Shown here one piece after another: positions 8,732-17,314 of a stretch of DNA of 32,832 nt. The DNA is from Flavobacterium rivuli WB 3.3-2 = DSM 21788 (lineage in GTDB: Bacteria; Bacteroidota; Bacteroidia; Flavobacteriales; Flavobacteriaceae). The notes beneath the pieces were generated by a model. That model had not been told where the DNA came from. It searched no databases and saw nothing but the letters and a program-made list of their open reading frames with translations. A program made the translations under genes and the position numbers. Every line of letters begins with the position of its first letter. The first letter of the stretch is position 1. The DNA is taken from positions 1-32,832 of the forward strand of contig NZ_KB899985.1 in NCBI RefSeq assembly GCF_000378485.1. The letters run 5' to 3'.

Positions 8732-10732
8732 ATGCTTAAAAAGAGTATAGTATTTTTTATTGTGTTTTTTCCAATATTTTGCTTTTCTCAGGTAAATAAA
8801 AGTTCTAAGCAACAGGTAGGTAATAAGCCTGCTGTTAAGGATACTGTACAGCCTGCAAAAGTTGTAAAGAATAAACCTGCTGCCCCAAAAGTAGCAGATA
8901 CTATTGCTACTATAGATATGTATAAAGTTATTACCCTGCAAAGGGATACTACATATATAGATACATCTCTTACTATACAAAAAGATTATAGGGTTAATTA
9001 CTTAAGAAGAGATAATTTTGGGTTATTGCCTTTTAGTAATGAAGGGCAAACCTATAATGTGCTGGATTTTGGATTGACACAATTTAACCCTTTCCCTGAG
9101 TTTGGCTTTACTGCAAAACATGCTGCTTATATGGGAGTAAACGATATAAATTATTATAACGTTGCAACGCCTTATACTGATTTAATGTACAGGTCTGTTT
9201 TAGCGCAGGGCCAGATACTTGATGCTTTTATTACCGTTAACACATCCGAAAATCTTAATTTTTTTGTAGGCTATAAAGGTTTACGCTCTATAGGTAAATA
9301 CATCAATGCGTTATCCAGTAACGGTAATTTTAGAATGGGTGGTAGTTATAATACAACTAATAAGCGATACATTTTAAAGTGGCATTTTACCGGCCAGGAT
9401 TTTAGCAATGGTGAAAGCGGCGGGATAACAGATACCTCTTTATTTGAAAGTGGCGAAGACCCATACACCCAGCGTGAAAGGCTTAGTGTATATTTTAATG
9501 ATGCAAAATCGGTGCTTAAAGGTAACCGTTATTTTTTCGACCATACTTTCAGGTTAAGTAAAGATAACCCTAACAGCCTGGTGTTTCATCATCAGTTTAA
9601 CTATGAGAATGAGTTTTTTCAGTTCCTACAGCCTACAGTAAGCGCAAGGCTGGGCAGTTCTTATACATCTAATATTAATGATAAGACCCGATACAATAAA
9701 ATGTATAACTTAATAGGCGCGGCTTATGCAAACGAAGCTATTGGTACTATAGAATTTTATCTTGAAGACTATAACTACAATTATTTTTACCGCAGTATTA
9801 TATTAAATTCTGCTGGGCAAATAGAAACTCCTAATGCCATTAATGACAGGATTGATACGTATGGTGCGCGTTATACCTACCAAAAAGGTAAATGGAATGG
9901 TACTGCTTTAATTTCAAACTCTATAACCAACCAGTCTCTTGCTAATACGGATATTCAGGCACGTTATACTTTTAATGAAAATACGGTAGTTACAGCCCGT
10001 TATCAAAATATGAATAAGCTGCCTAACCTTAATTATATGTTGTATCAAAGTGACTATACTAATTATAATTGGTATCATGCACCAGGTACGTCAGATGCTT
10101 TTAAAAATGAAAAAATTAATAATTTTGAATTTACGGCAAAGACTAAATGGGTAGATGTATCGGCGCAGTATAGTATACTTAACGATCATTTATATTTTAG
10201 TGATGATTTTGTTCGCCCTGCAGATGCTCCTGCAACTCTGGTAAACTCTTTACTGGTTACGCCAAAACAATATGGTAAAACTATAAATTATCTTTCTGTA
10301 AAGGCAAGTAAAGAATTTCGTTGGTGGAAGTTAGGTCTTGATAATACAATACTTTATCAAAATGTTCAGCAGCCGGATAAAATACTTAATGTTCCTGAAC
10401 TTGTAACCCGTAATACATTATACTATAGCGATTACTGGTTTAAAAAAGCATTGTTGGTGCAAACAGGTTTTACTTTTCAATACTTTACAAAATATCATGG
10501 TAACGATTATAACCCGTTGCTTGGCGAGTTTTATGTGCAGGACAAAAAAGAGTTTGGCGGTTTCCCGCTAATCGACTTTTTCTTTAACATGAAAATACAG
10601 GAGTTTCAGTTGTTCTTAAAAGCAGAACATTTTAATTCGGGGTTTACGGGGTATGATTTTTACTCGGCACCTAATTATCCTTATCGTGATTTTACAGTAC
10701 GATTTGGGGTAACCTGGAATTTCTTCTCATAA
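8732..10732 (+). CDS. Putative outer-membrane porin (Porin_10-like barrel)
   Basis: A 666-residue exported protein. Residues 1-20 are a signal peptide ending FCFSQ. Residues 21-60 form a Lys/Pro/Val-rich low-complexity linker. The remainder is rich in alternating aromatic/polar beta strands (for example LNFFVGYKGLRSIGKYINAL) and ends in FTVRFGVTWNFFS, with the terminal aromatic expected of a BAM-inserted barrel. Bacteroidetes proteins of this size and pattern are usually labelled putative porin (Porin_10). It has its own promoter, so it is not obviously part of the SusCD operon. The substrate is unknown. Confidence 0.8.
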   Translation: MLKKSIVFFIVFFPIFCFSQVNKSSKQQVGNKPAVKDTVQPAKVVKNKPAAPKVADTIATIDMYKVITLQRDTTYIDTSLTIQKDYRVNYLRRDNFGLLPFSNEGQTYNVLDFGLTQFNPFPEFGFTAKHAAYMGVNDINYYNVATPYTDLMYRSVLAQGQILDAFITVNTSENLNFFVGYKGLRSIGKYINALSSNGNFRMGGSYNTTNKRYILKWHFTGQDFSNGESGGITDTSLFESGEDPYTQRERLSVYFNDAKSVLKGNRYFFDHTFRLSKDNPNSLVFHHQFNYENEFFQFLQPTVSARLGSSYTSNINDKTRYNKMYNLIGAAYANEAIGTIEFYLEDYNYNYFYRSIILNSAGQIETPNAINDRIDTYGARYTYQKGKWNGTALISNSITNQSLANTDIQARYTFNENTVVTARYQNMNKLPNLNYMLYQSDYTNYNWYHAPGTSDAFKNEKINNFEFTAKTKWVDVSAQYSILNDHLYFSDDFVRPADAPATLVNSLLVTPKQYGKTINYLSVKASKEFRWWKLGLDNTILYQNVQQPDKILNVPELVTRNTLYYSDYWFKKALLVQTGFTFQYFTKYHGNDYNPLLGEFYVQDKKEFGGFPLIDFFFNMKIQEFQLFLKAEHFNSGFTGYDFYSAPNYPYRDFTVRFGVTWNFFS

Positions 10733-10740
10733 CAAATAAG

Positions 10741-10772
10741 TTTCTAACTTTTAATAAATGGCTTTATCTTTG
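10741..10772 (+). promoter_or_regulatory. Promoter of the PLP-CBS gene
   Basis: TTTC at 10741-10744 (one mismatch to the -33 element), a 20-bp spacer and TATCTTTG at 10765-10772. The start codon is 31 bases downstream of the -7 box. Confidence 0.65.
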
Positions 10773-10802
10773 TAATAGAGGTTAGCCAATAATAGAATTT
10801 AA

Positions 10803-12164
10803 ATGAAATACGCAGAAAACATACTTGGTACCATTGGTAATACACCTATGGTAAAAATAAATAAGCTTACTAAAGACATTGATGCATTGGTCTTAGCTAA
10901 GGTAGAAACTTTTAATCCGGGTAACTCGGTTAAAGACCGTATGGCTGTAAAAATGATCGAGGATGCCGAGGCCGATGGCCGCCTTAAACCGGGAGGAACT
11001 ATTATAGAGGGTACTTCGGGTAATACAGGTATGGGCCTTGCTCTTGGTGCTATTGTAAAAGGATATAAGCTTATTTGTGTGATTTCTGATAAGCAAAGTA
11101 AAGAGAAAATGGATATTTTGCGTGCCGTGGGTGCCCGCGTTGTAGTATGCCCTACAGATGTAGAGCCTACAGATCCGCGTTCTTACTATTCGGTTTCTAA
11201 ACGCCTTGCCCAGGAAACGCCTAACTCATGGTATGTTAACCAATATGATAATTTAAGCAATACTGCCGCCCATTATGAGCAAACCGGACCTGAGATATGG
11301 GAGCAGACAGAAGGTAAAATAACTCATTTTGTTGTGGGTGTAGGTACGGGTGGAACAATATCCGGCGTTGCTAAATATCTTAAAGAACGCAATCCGGATG
11401 TGAAAATTTGGGGAATTGATACCTATGGTTCTGTATTTAAAAAGTACCATGAAACGGGAATATTTGATGAAAATGAAATTTACTCGTACGTTACCGAAGG
11501 AATAGGGGAGGACATACTGCCTAAAAATGTTGACTTCTCGCTTATAGACGGATTTACAAAAGTAACCGATAAAGACGCTGCTGTATATACACGAAGGTTA
11601 GCGCTTGAAGAGGGCATTTTTGTGGGCAACTCTGCAGGAGCAGCTATAAAAGGGGTATTGCAGTTAAAAGACCATTTTAAACCTGAAGATGTGGTTGTGG
11701 TTTTATTTCATGATAGCGGTAGCCGATATGTTGGTAAAATGTTTAACGACGACTGGATGCGCGAACGCGGTTACCTGGATGATGATATTACAAAGGCAGA
11801 AGACCTTATTCGCGACCATATAGATAAACCATTGGTAACGGTACGTACAGAGGAATTGGTTAGCCACGCGATAGACCGCCTTCGTAAATATAAAATATCG
11901 CAAATACCGGTAGTAGATGTTGACGGGTTTGTAGGGTCGGTAGATGAGACTGATCTTTTCCGTAGTTATGTAGAAGATAAAGACCTTGCAGATAAACCTA
12001 TTAAAAGTGTAATGGGCAAGCCTTATCCTATTGTAAAAGCAGCAACAGCTATAGAGGAAATATCTAAGCTTATAAATAAAGACAATCAGGCTGTATTAGT
12101 AGATCTTGGTAACGGTAAATATCACATTATTACCAAACATGATATTATTAGTTCTATTAAATAA
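10803..12164 (+). CDS. PLP-dependent cysteine synthase / cystathionine beta-synthase with CBS-domain pair
   Basis: A 453-residue cytoplasmic fold-type II PLP enzyme. The PLP lysine is Lys44 in NPGNSVKDRM; TSGNTG (71-76) binds the substrate carboxylate and GTGGTISG (181-188) the PLP phosphate. Residues about 335-453 form two CBS motifs (LVTVRTEELVSHAIDRLRKY and KPIKSVMGKPYPIVKAATAI), which usually bind adenosyl ligands. The order catalytic domain then CBS pair is that of cystathionine beta-synthase, without the N-terminal heme domain of animal enzymes. It could make cystathionine from serine and homocysteine, or cysteine from O-acetylserine; the sequence alone does not decide. Monocistronic, with its own promoter and terminator. 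Confidence 0.88.
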   Translation: MKYAENILGTIGNTPMVKINKLTKDIDALVLAKVETFNPGNSVKDRMAVKMIEDAEADGRLKPGGTIIEGTSGNTGMGLALGAIVKGYKLICVISDKQSKEKMDILRAVGARVVVCPTDVEPTDPRSYYSVSKRLAQETPNSWYVNQYDNLSNTAAHYEQTGPEIWEQTEGKITHFVVGVGTGGTISGVAKYLKERNPDVKIWGIDTYGSVFKKYHETGIFDENEIYSYVTEGIGEDILPKNVDFSLIDGFTKVTDKDAAVYTRRLALEEGIFVGNSAGAAIKGVLQLKDHFKPEDVVVVLFHDSGSRYVGKMFNDDWMRERGYLDDDITKAEDLIRDHIDKPLVTVRTEELVSHAIDRLRKYKISQIPVVDVDGFVGSVDETDLFRSYVEDKDLADKPIKSVMGKPYPIVKAATAIEEISKLINKDNQAVLVDLGNGKYHIITKHDIISSIK

Positions 12165-12169
12165 ATTAT

Positions 12170-12197
12170 AAGGCTGGTATTTTATCAGCCTTATTTT
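12170..12197 (+). terminator. Rho-independent terminator of the PLP-CBS gene
   Basis: Stem AAGGCTG/CAGCCTT (12170-12176 with 12186-12192) lies just after the stop codon and is followed by a T-rich stretch. The 9-nt loop and interrupted T run make it a moderate terminator. Confidence 0.65.
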
Positions 12198-12258
12198 ATT
12201 AGAGTACGTATATTAAGTCTATCCTAAGAGAACTTCTGAGTGATGCTTAAGGCGGCCT

Positions 12259-12415
12259 CATCTTTTTGCGTTAAGCAAATTATGAAATTGAAGCGTTTAA
12301 AAACATTTGCTGTTTGAGCGTAGCGAGTTCAAATGTTTTAGATTCAATGAATAATTTGTAGCTAAAAAAGATGTAGCCTTGATTTTTTGTTTCTTTTGCA
12401 TCAAGGCAAAAGAAA
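12259..12415. repeat. Palindromic, MITE-like non-coding element
   Basis: The spacer 12198-12432 holds no gene. Bases 12259-12373 form one long imperfect palindrome whose arms run from CATCTTTTT to AAAAGATG, with the apex around TTTGAGCGTAGCGAG. It is followed by two overlapping, mutually exclusive hairpins: 12376-12383 with 12400-12407, and a perfect 10-bp stem 12390-12399 with 12406-12415. The sequence style (GAGCGTAGCGAG at the tip, the CATCAAGGC block) resembles interspersed repeats I associate with flavobacterial genomes. It ends only 17 bases before the exonuclease start codon, so it probably forms the 5' end of that transcript. Confidence 0.6.
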
Positions 12416-12432
12416 AAGATTAAAAAAAGGAT

Positions 12433-12945
12433 ATGAATTTTACTGCAATAGATTTTGAAACTGCAACTGGCCACCCCCACAGTGCGTGCGCCGTTGGTAT
12501 TGTAACTGTAGAAGACGGTATTATTACCGAAGAGTATTATACCCTCATACAGCCGCCGGAAAATGAATATTGGTACCGCAATATAATGGTACATGGCATA
12601 AAGCCAGTTGAAACGCTGAATATACCCACATTTGACACCTTATTTCCTGAAATCCACAAGAGGCTTTTCGGGAAAAAGATAGTTGCCCACAATGAGTCGT
12701 TCGATCGTAATGTACTGGCAAAAACCATGCGTTACTATGGCCTGTATTATGATGAACTGGAAATTGCTGATAAATGGGAGTGTACCGTAAAAATATATAA
12801 GGCTAAGGGTTATAAACCTGCTAATCTTAAAGCATGCTGCGACCGGAATAATATTCAGCTTAACCACCATGAAGCACTGTCAGATGCACGTGCCTGTGCT
12901 AAATTGTACCTGCTTCATGACGGGCAGGTAACAATGAGGGTGTGA
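12433..12945 (+). CDS. DEDDh 3'-5' exonuclease (DNA polymerase III epsilon-like)
   Basis: A 170-residue cytoplasmic protein consisting only of the exonuclease domain. The DEDDh metal-binding residues are visible: Asp7 and Glu9 (AIDFETA), Asp91 (AHNESFDRNVL), and His146 with Asp151 (HHEALSDARACA). It is about the size of the isolated epsilon exonuclease domain and lacks the polymerase-binding tail and the helicase or BRCT additions seen in some relatives. It could act in proofreading-like DNA repair or RNA trimming; the substrate cannot be assigned. The start ATG follows an A-rich stretch without a clear Shine-Dalgarno sequence. Confidence 0.88.
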   Translation: MNFTAIDFETATGHPHSACAVGIVTVEDGIITEEYYTLIQPPENEYWYRNIMVHGIKPVETLNIPTFDTLFPEIHKRLFGKKIVAHNESFDRNVLAKTMRYYGLYYDELEIADKWECTVKIYKAKGYKPANLKACCDRNNIQLNHHEALSDARACAKLYLLHDGQVTMRV

Positions 12946-12993
12946 GTTAGATTAGTTGTAAAGGATGCCATACCATTTCCTCCCAATATTCGT

Positions 12994-13001
12994 TATCTTT
13001 G
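12994..13001 (+). promoter_or_regulatory. -7 element that fixes the start of the following gene
   Basis: TATCTTTG is an exact TAnnTTTG match. An in-frame TTG at 12999 lies inside it, so translation must begin downstream at the ATG at 13020. The -33 element is weak. Confidence 0.55.
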
Positions 13002-13019
13002 AATAAATCTATTATTACA

Positions 13020-14285
13020 ATGCCGCTTAAAAAAATCCATATACTTACCTTATTGTTGCTAACATCGTTTGCAGGAAGGGCATCTATGATACTTCTGCCA
13101 ATGGACGAAACCACACAGCAAAACCACCTTAAAGCTTACGGTATTACATATTGGGTGCTAAATAAAGGTATGAAGGCTAACTGGCTGCTTAACTACCGTG
13201 GTGGCTCTTTCCTTTTGCCCGACGCTAATGATGTTAGGCGCGAATGCCAGATACGTGGTGTAAGCTTTGAAGTGCTAAGTGATAGTGAGGCCAATGGTAT
13301 CCTTGATGATATTAGCAGCCCATCGCAAAACATGGAGAATGTAGTACTTGAAAAAGCGCCTAAAATTGCAGTTTACACCCCTCCGGGAAAACAGCCGTGG
13401 GATGATGCGGTTACTCTTGTGCTTACATACGCCGAAATTCCATTTACAGCAATATACGACCAGGAAGTTTTAAACGATGGCTTGCTTTTATATGACTGGC
13501 TGCACCTGCACCACGAAGATTTTAGCGGGCAGTATGGTAAGTTTTTTGGAGCATACCGCAATGCACCCTGGTACATTGAACAGAAAAAGGAGGCAGAGGC
13601 TCTGGCCACTAAATTAGGTTACAGTAAAGTATCTGAAGAGAAACTGGCTGTAGCGCTTAAGATCAGGAATTTTGTAATAGGCGGTGGCTTCATGTTTGCC
13701 ATGTGCTCTGCTACGGATAGTTTTGATATTGCCCTTGCTGCCGAGGGAGTAGATATTTGCGAGCCTATGTTTGATGGCGACCCAAGTGCTCCTAATTACC
13801 AAAGTAAGATTGACTACAATAAGTCGATGGCATTTAAAGATTTCACTTTAGAACGGAATCCTGTGGTTTATGAATTTTCGGATATTGATACTACTACAAA
13901 ACGCAATATAATGCCCGATAATGATTATTTTACTTTAATGGAATATTCGGCCAAATGGGACCCGATACCTTCTATGCTTTGCCAAAACCATACACAGCTT
14001 GTAAAAGGCTTTATGGGGCAGACAACGGCTTTTGCCGGTGACAGGGTAAAATCTAACGTTTTGGTTATGGGTGAGCAAAAGCAAAACGGCGAGGCACGTT
14101 ACATTCACGGTACTAAAGGCAAGGGGATGTTTACTTTTTACGGTGGCCATGACCCCGAAGATTATCAGCACCGTGTAGGTGATGCCCCAACTGTACTGGA
14201 CCTGCATCCTAATTCTCCCGGTTACAGGCTGATACTGAATAACGTACTTTTTCCTGCAGCAAGAAAGAAAAAACTTAAAACGTAA
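13020..14285 (+). CDS. Conserved exported protein of the cyanophycin locus (often labelled asparagine synthetase B)
   Basis: A 421-residue protein from the ATG at 13020, with an N-terminal signal peptide (LTLLLLTSFAGRAS). I recall close Bacteroidetes homologues being named asparagine synthetase B, but none of that enzyme's hallmarks is visible: no N-terminal catalytic Cys2 and no SGGxDS pyrophosphatase loop. Instead there is a Gly-rich turn with a cysteine (GGGFMFAMCSATDSFD, about residues 220-235) that looks like the nucleophile elbow of class I amidotransferase-like folds, and conserved blocks such as LLYDWLHLHHEDF, EYSAKWDPIPSMLCQNHT and FYGGHDPEDYQHRVGD. The last recalls trehalose-utilisation-type (ThuA-like) folds. 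Its position beside two cyanophycin synthetases suggests a link to polymer or Asp/Asn metabolism, but an exported location would fit that poorly. Function unknown. Confidence 0.75.
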   Translation: MPLKKIHILTLLLLTSFAGRASMILLPMDETTQQNHLKAYGITYWVLNKGMKANWLLNYRGGSFLLPDANDVRRECQIRGVSFEVLSDSEANGILDDISSPSQNMENVVLEKAPKIAVYTPPGKQPWDDAVTLVLTYAEIPFTAIYDQEVLNDGLLLYDWLHLHHEDFSGQYGKFFGAYRNAPWYIEQKKEAEALATKLGYSKVSEEKLAVALKIRNFVIGGGFMFAMCSATDSFDIALAAEGVDICEPMFDGDPSAPNYQSKIDYNKSMAFKDFTLERNPVVYEFSDIDTTTKRNIMPDNDYFTLMEYSAKWDPIPSMLCQNHTQLVKGFMGQTTAFAGDRVKSNVLVMGEQKQNGEARYIHGTKGKGMFTFYGGHDPEDYQHRVGDAPTVLDLHPNSPGYRLILNNVLFPAARKKKLKT

Positions 14286-14290
14286 TTTTC

Positions 14291-14451
14291 CATTTCGACG
14301 AAGGAGAAATCTCGAGTTTTGGTCATTGCGAGGAATGAAGTAATCTAAAGATTATTTTCATTCTCACAATGACCAATTTTGTGAAACCCAGTAATAATTA
14401 TCAATATTTAATTGAGATTCTTCAACTACGCTTCGTTCAGAACGAAAAATG
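14291..14451. repeat. Nested REP-like palindromes between convergent genes
   Basis: The spacer between the exported-protein gene and cphA holds a strong inverted repeat, 14319-14338 with 14358-14376 (core TTGGTCATTG / CAATGACCAA). It is enclosed by a second, looser pair: CATTTCGACGAAGGAGAAAT from 14291 and the block from GAGATTCTTC to AACGAAAAATG at 14414-14451. Such GTCATTGCGAGG and TTTCGACGAAGGAG blocks look like REP-type repeats. The inner hairpin may also act as a bidirectional terminator for the two converging genes. Confidence 0.6.
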
Positions 14452-14473
14452 CAATCTAATTCAGTACAAATAA

Positions 14474-17098
14474 TTATACATGGTGAGCAATCGACTCCGA
14501 CTCTTTGCGGCTGTTAATAATAGCAACAACATCATTTATTTTTTCTGTCAGGGCAACTACTAAATCATCTTCTTTTGCTATTGCCAGCGCACGCTTAACA
14601 GCTTCGGCTTCGTCAGGAATTATTTCATAGGTTACTTCTCTGCCACTTGCAGTAATGCCTTCCAGTAAATGGTTCACGATGTTTTGGGCATCATTACCGC
14701 GCAGGCTTTGCTCCTGGCGGATAATTATATGGTCGAACATTCGGGCAGCAATAGCTGCACAATCGCGTACATCCTGATCGCGGCGGTCGCCAATACCCGA
14801 TATAATACCTATTTTCCTGTCGGCTTTAAGTGTTTTTATATAATCTTCTACGGCTTCATAGCCATGCGGATTATGTGCATAATCTACAAGTACTTTAAAA
14901 TTACCCATATCAAAATGGTTCATTCGGCCGGGTGTTAAATTATATCCCGGTACAAAACGCTCTAAAGATAGATGTATTTGCTTGCTGCTAAATCCGCACA
15001 CGTATGCAGCAAGGGTGGCGGCAAGTGCATTAGCTACCATACATTTTATTTTTCCGCCATCAGTAAGCGGCACATCTGCCACGTGCGATACATGTATTAC
15101 CCTCGCATCCTGTTTAATGGTAAGATAACCATTTTCAAAAACGGCGATCGTTTTACCCTCAGCATAGAACCTGTGAATATGTTCACTTTTAGGGTCGGCG
15201 CTAAAATAAGCAACATTACAGCTAAGTTCACGGCCTATCATTCTGCAGTAACGGTCATCGGCATTTAGCACAGCCCATCCCTTTTTCTTTGCGCTTCGGG
15301 CAACAACAGCCTTAACTTTGGCAAGGTCACGAAGGGTATGTACATCATTAAGCCCTAAATGGTCTTCTTTAATATTAGTAATAACTGCCACATCACATTC
15401 ATCAAAACACAACCCCGAGCGTAAAATTCCGCCTCGCGCGGTTTCGAGGATAGCAAACTCTACGGCAGGATCTTTTAAAATATACTCGGCACTAACCGGC
15501 CCGGTAGTGTCGCCCTCCTTCATTAAAATGTTGTCTATGTAAATACCATCAGTAGTAGTAAAGCCGGTTTTATACCCGTTGTTTTGGGCAATATGTGCCA
15601 GCAGTCGGGTAGTAGTGGTTTTACCATTGGTACCGGTAACGGCCATAATAGGTATACGGCTTGGTTTACCCGCAGGATACAGCATATCTATTACCGGGGC
15701 GGCTACATTGCGCGGCTTACCCTGAGATGGTGCAAAATGCATCCTGAAGCCGGGTGCCGCATTAACCTCCAGCACTACTCCGCCTGTATGCCTTAACGGC
15801 TGTTCTAATGTAGGAGCCATAATATCGATACCGCAAATGTCGAGGCCAATAATTTTAGCCACCCTTTCTACAAGTGCAATATTATGAGGGTGTAAATCAT
15901 CGGTAACATCTATAGACGATCCTCCGGTACTAAGGTTTGCGGTTGCTTTAAGATAAACTATTTCGCCATTATCCGGAATACTGTCTAACGTATAGCCCTG
16001 TTTATGCAAAAGCTCTTCGCTCTCTTTATCAACAATAATTTTAGTGAGTACATTTTCATGTCCATCGCCCCGTTTTGGGTCAAAGTTTACAATGTCGGCC
16101 AAAGTATTTATCGTGTCAATGCCATTGCCTGTAATATGTGCAGGTACCCTTTTAGAGGCTGCTACAAATTTATTGTCTATAACCAGCACCCTGAAATCAA
16201 AGCCTGTTATAAATTGCTCTGCAATAACCCTGCGGCTGTGTATCTGGGCAAAAGCCAATGCACGTACCGCTTCGTCCCAGGTTTTAATATTTATTGTTGC
16301 ACCACGGCCATGATTACCATCGAGTGGTTTTAATACCAACGGATATCCAACAGTATCTACAAGTTCTCTTAGTGTATCTTCATCTGTGCATACCCCGCCT
16401 TTTGGTACGGGGATGGAGGCATCAGACAATATTTTTTTTGTCTTATTTTTATCTGAAGCCAATCCCGCTGCAAGTAAACTTGTTTTACAGGTGGTGGTAG
16501 CCTGAAAACGCATTTGGTTAACGCCATAACCTAACTGGATGGTAGAATCTGTACCCAGCCTGAAATAGGGGATACCACGTTTTACAGCTTCATCTACAAT
16601 GCTCTTAGTACTGGGGCCAAGTGTATTTTTCCTAAATATTTCTTTCAGTCTGTTTATATCGGCCTGTAAATCATAAGGTATATTGTTAACTAAAGATTGT
16701 GCAATGTTTACGGCAGCCTGCGCTGCATACTTACCCGCCTCTTCATCTTCATAAGCAAAGACAATGTTATAAACCCCTTCATCGTTAGTAGATCGTGTAC
16801 GGCCATAGCCGGCATTCATCCCTGCCAGCGACTGTATCTCTAATGCTATATGCTCTGCAACGTGACCCATCCAAGTACCTTCTTCCACGCGGTGAAAGAA
16901 ACCGCCATAAACCCCTTCAGAACATTCATGGCTTACCATAGAGGGCAACAGGCTTTTAAGGCGCTCTGTAAACCCGGGAATTTTATTGGTAGGGAAATTT
17001 TCGAGTACGCCAATATCAAGGCGCATCTGTATTAATTTTTTGCGGTAGTTGCTCCAAACGTTAGGACCACGCAGCACCTGTACTTTTAATATTTTCAT
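14474..17098 (-). CDS. cphA: Cyanophycin synthetase, copy 1
   Basis: An 874-residue enzyme that polymerises L-Asp and L-Arg into multi-L-arginyl-poly-L-aspartate in the cytoplasm with ATP. All three domains are present. The N domain (1-160) has GTWMGHVAEHIALEI, with His79, Glu82, His83 and Glu87, residues that can form the metal site linked to primer-forming hydrolysis. The ATP-grasp domain (about 165-480) adds Asp (VLKPLDGNHGRGA at 255-267, VLEVNAAPGFRMH at 442-454). The Mur-ligase-like domain adds Arg (P-loop GTNGKTTT at 489-496, NIKEDHLGL, DYAHNPHGY). The length matches the neighbouring copy and the two align almost without gaps. The last ~20 residues are polar and His-rich. No clear promoter was found in the 216-base spacer from copy 2. 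Confidence 0.93.
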   Translation of the reverse strand: MKILKVQVLRGPNVWSNYRKKLIQMRLDIGVLENFPTNKIPGFTERLKSLLPSMVSHECSEGVYGGFFHRVEEGTWMGHVAEHIALEIQSLAGMNAGYGRTRSTNDEGVYNIVFAYEDEEAGKYAAQAAVNIAQSLVNNIPYDLQADINRLKEIFRKNTLGPSTKSIVDEAVKRGIPYFRLGTDSTIQLGYGVNQMRFQATTTCKTSLLAAGLASDKNKTKKILSDASIPVPKGGVCTDEDTLRELVDTVGYPLVLKPLDGNHGRGATINIKTWDEAVRALAFAQIHSRRVIAEQFITGFDFRVLVIDNKFVAASKRVPAHITGNGIDTINTLADIVNFDPKRGDGHENVLTKIIVDKESEELLHKQGYTLDSIPDNGEIVYLKATANLSTGGSSIDVTDDLHPHNIALVERVAKIIGLDICGIDIMAPTLEQPLRHTGGVVLEVNAAPGFRMHFAPSQGKPRNVAAPVIDMLYPAGKPSRIPIMAVTGTNGKTTTTRLLAHIAQNNGYKTGFTTTDGIYIDNILMKEGDTTGPVSAEYILKDPAVEFAILETARGGILRSGLCFDECDVAVITNIKEDHLGLNDVHTLRDLAKVKAVVARSAKKKGWAVLNADDRYCRMIGRELSCNVAYFSADPKSEHIHRFYAEGKTIAVFENGYLTIKQDARVIHVSHVADVPLTDGGKIKCMVANALAATLAAYVCGFSSKQIHLSLERFVPGYNLTPGRMNHFDMGNFKVLVDYAHNPHGYEAVEDYIKTLKADRKIGIISGIGDRRDQDVRDCAAIAARMFDHIIIRQEQSLRGNDAQNIVNHLLEGITASGREVTYEIIPDEAEAVKRALAIAKEDDLVVALTEKINDVVAIINSRKESESIAHHV

Positions 17099-17276
17099 GG
17101 CAGAGAGTATAGTAAGTTATTTACATGCAATAGTTTATAGCCTTAATTATAGCAAAATAAATAGCAGTCATGTCAATTTCAATACGCCTTAAGAAATATT
17201 TAGGAGCTGTTATATTTAAAATTTAGCTAAATTTTACATTAACAAAACATAAGTAAAACTTTTCGGTAACCTGCAA

Positions 17277-17304
17277 TAAAAAAGGGAGCCAAAATAGCTC
17301 CCTT
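17277..17304 (-). terminator. Terminator downstream of cphA copy 2
   Basis: A perfect 8-bp stem (17282-17289 with 17297-17304, 7-nt loop) lies directly after the copy 2 stop codon on the minus strand. It is followed by T residues, implying that copy 1 is at least partly transcribed on its own. Confidence 0.8.
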
Positions 17305-17314
17305 AGTATGATTA

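Noticed and set aside
12280..12594. Antisense frame of 104 codons over the exonuclease start
   Set aside because: It spans the palindromic element and the reverse of a clear DEDDh exonuclease gene; no protein family is visible.
12999..13019. TTG start for the exported cyanophycin-locus protein
   Set aside because: The TTG lies inside a TAnnTTTG promoter box, so it would not be in the transcript; the ATG at 13020 also starts a good signal peptide.
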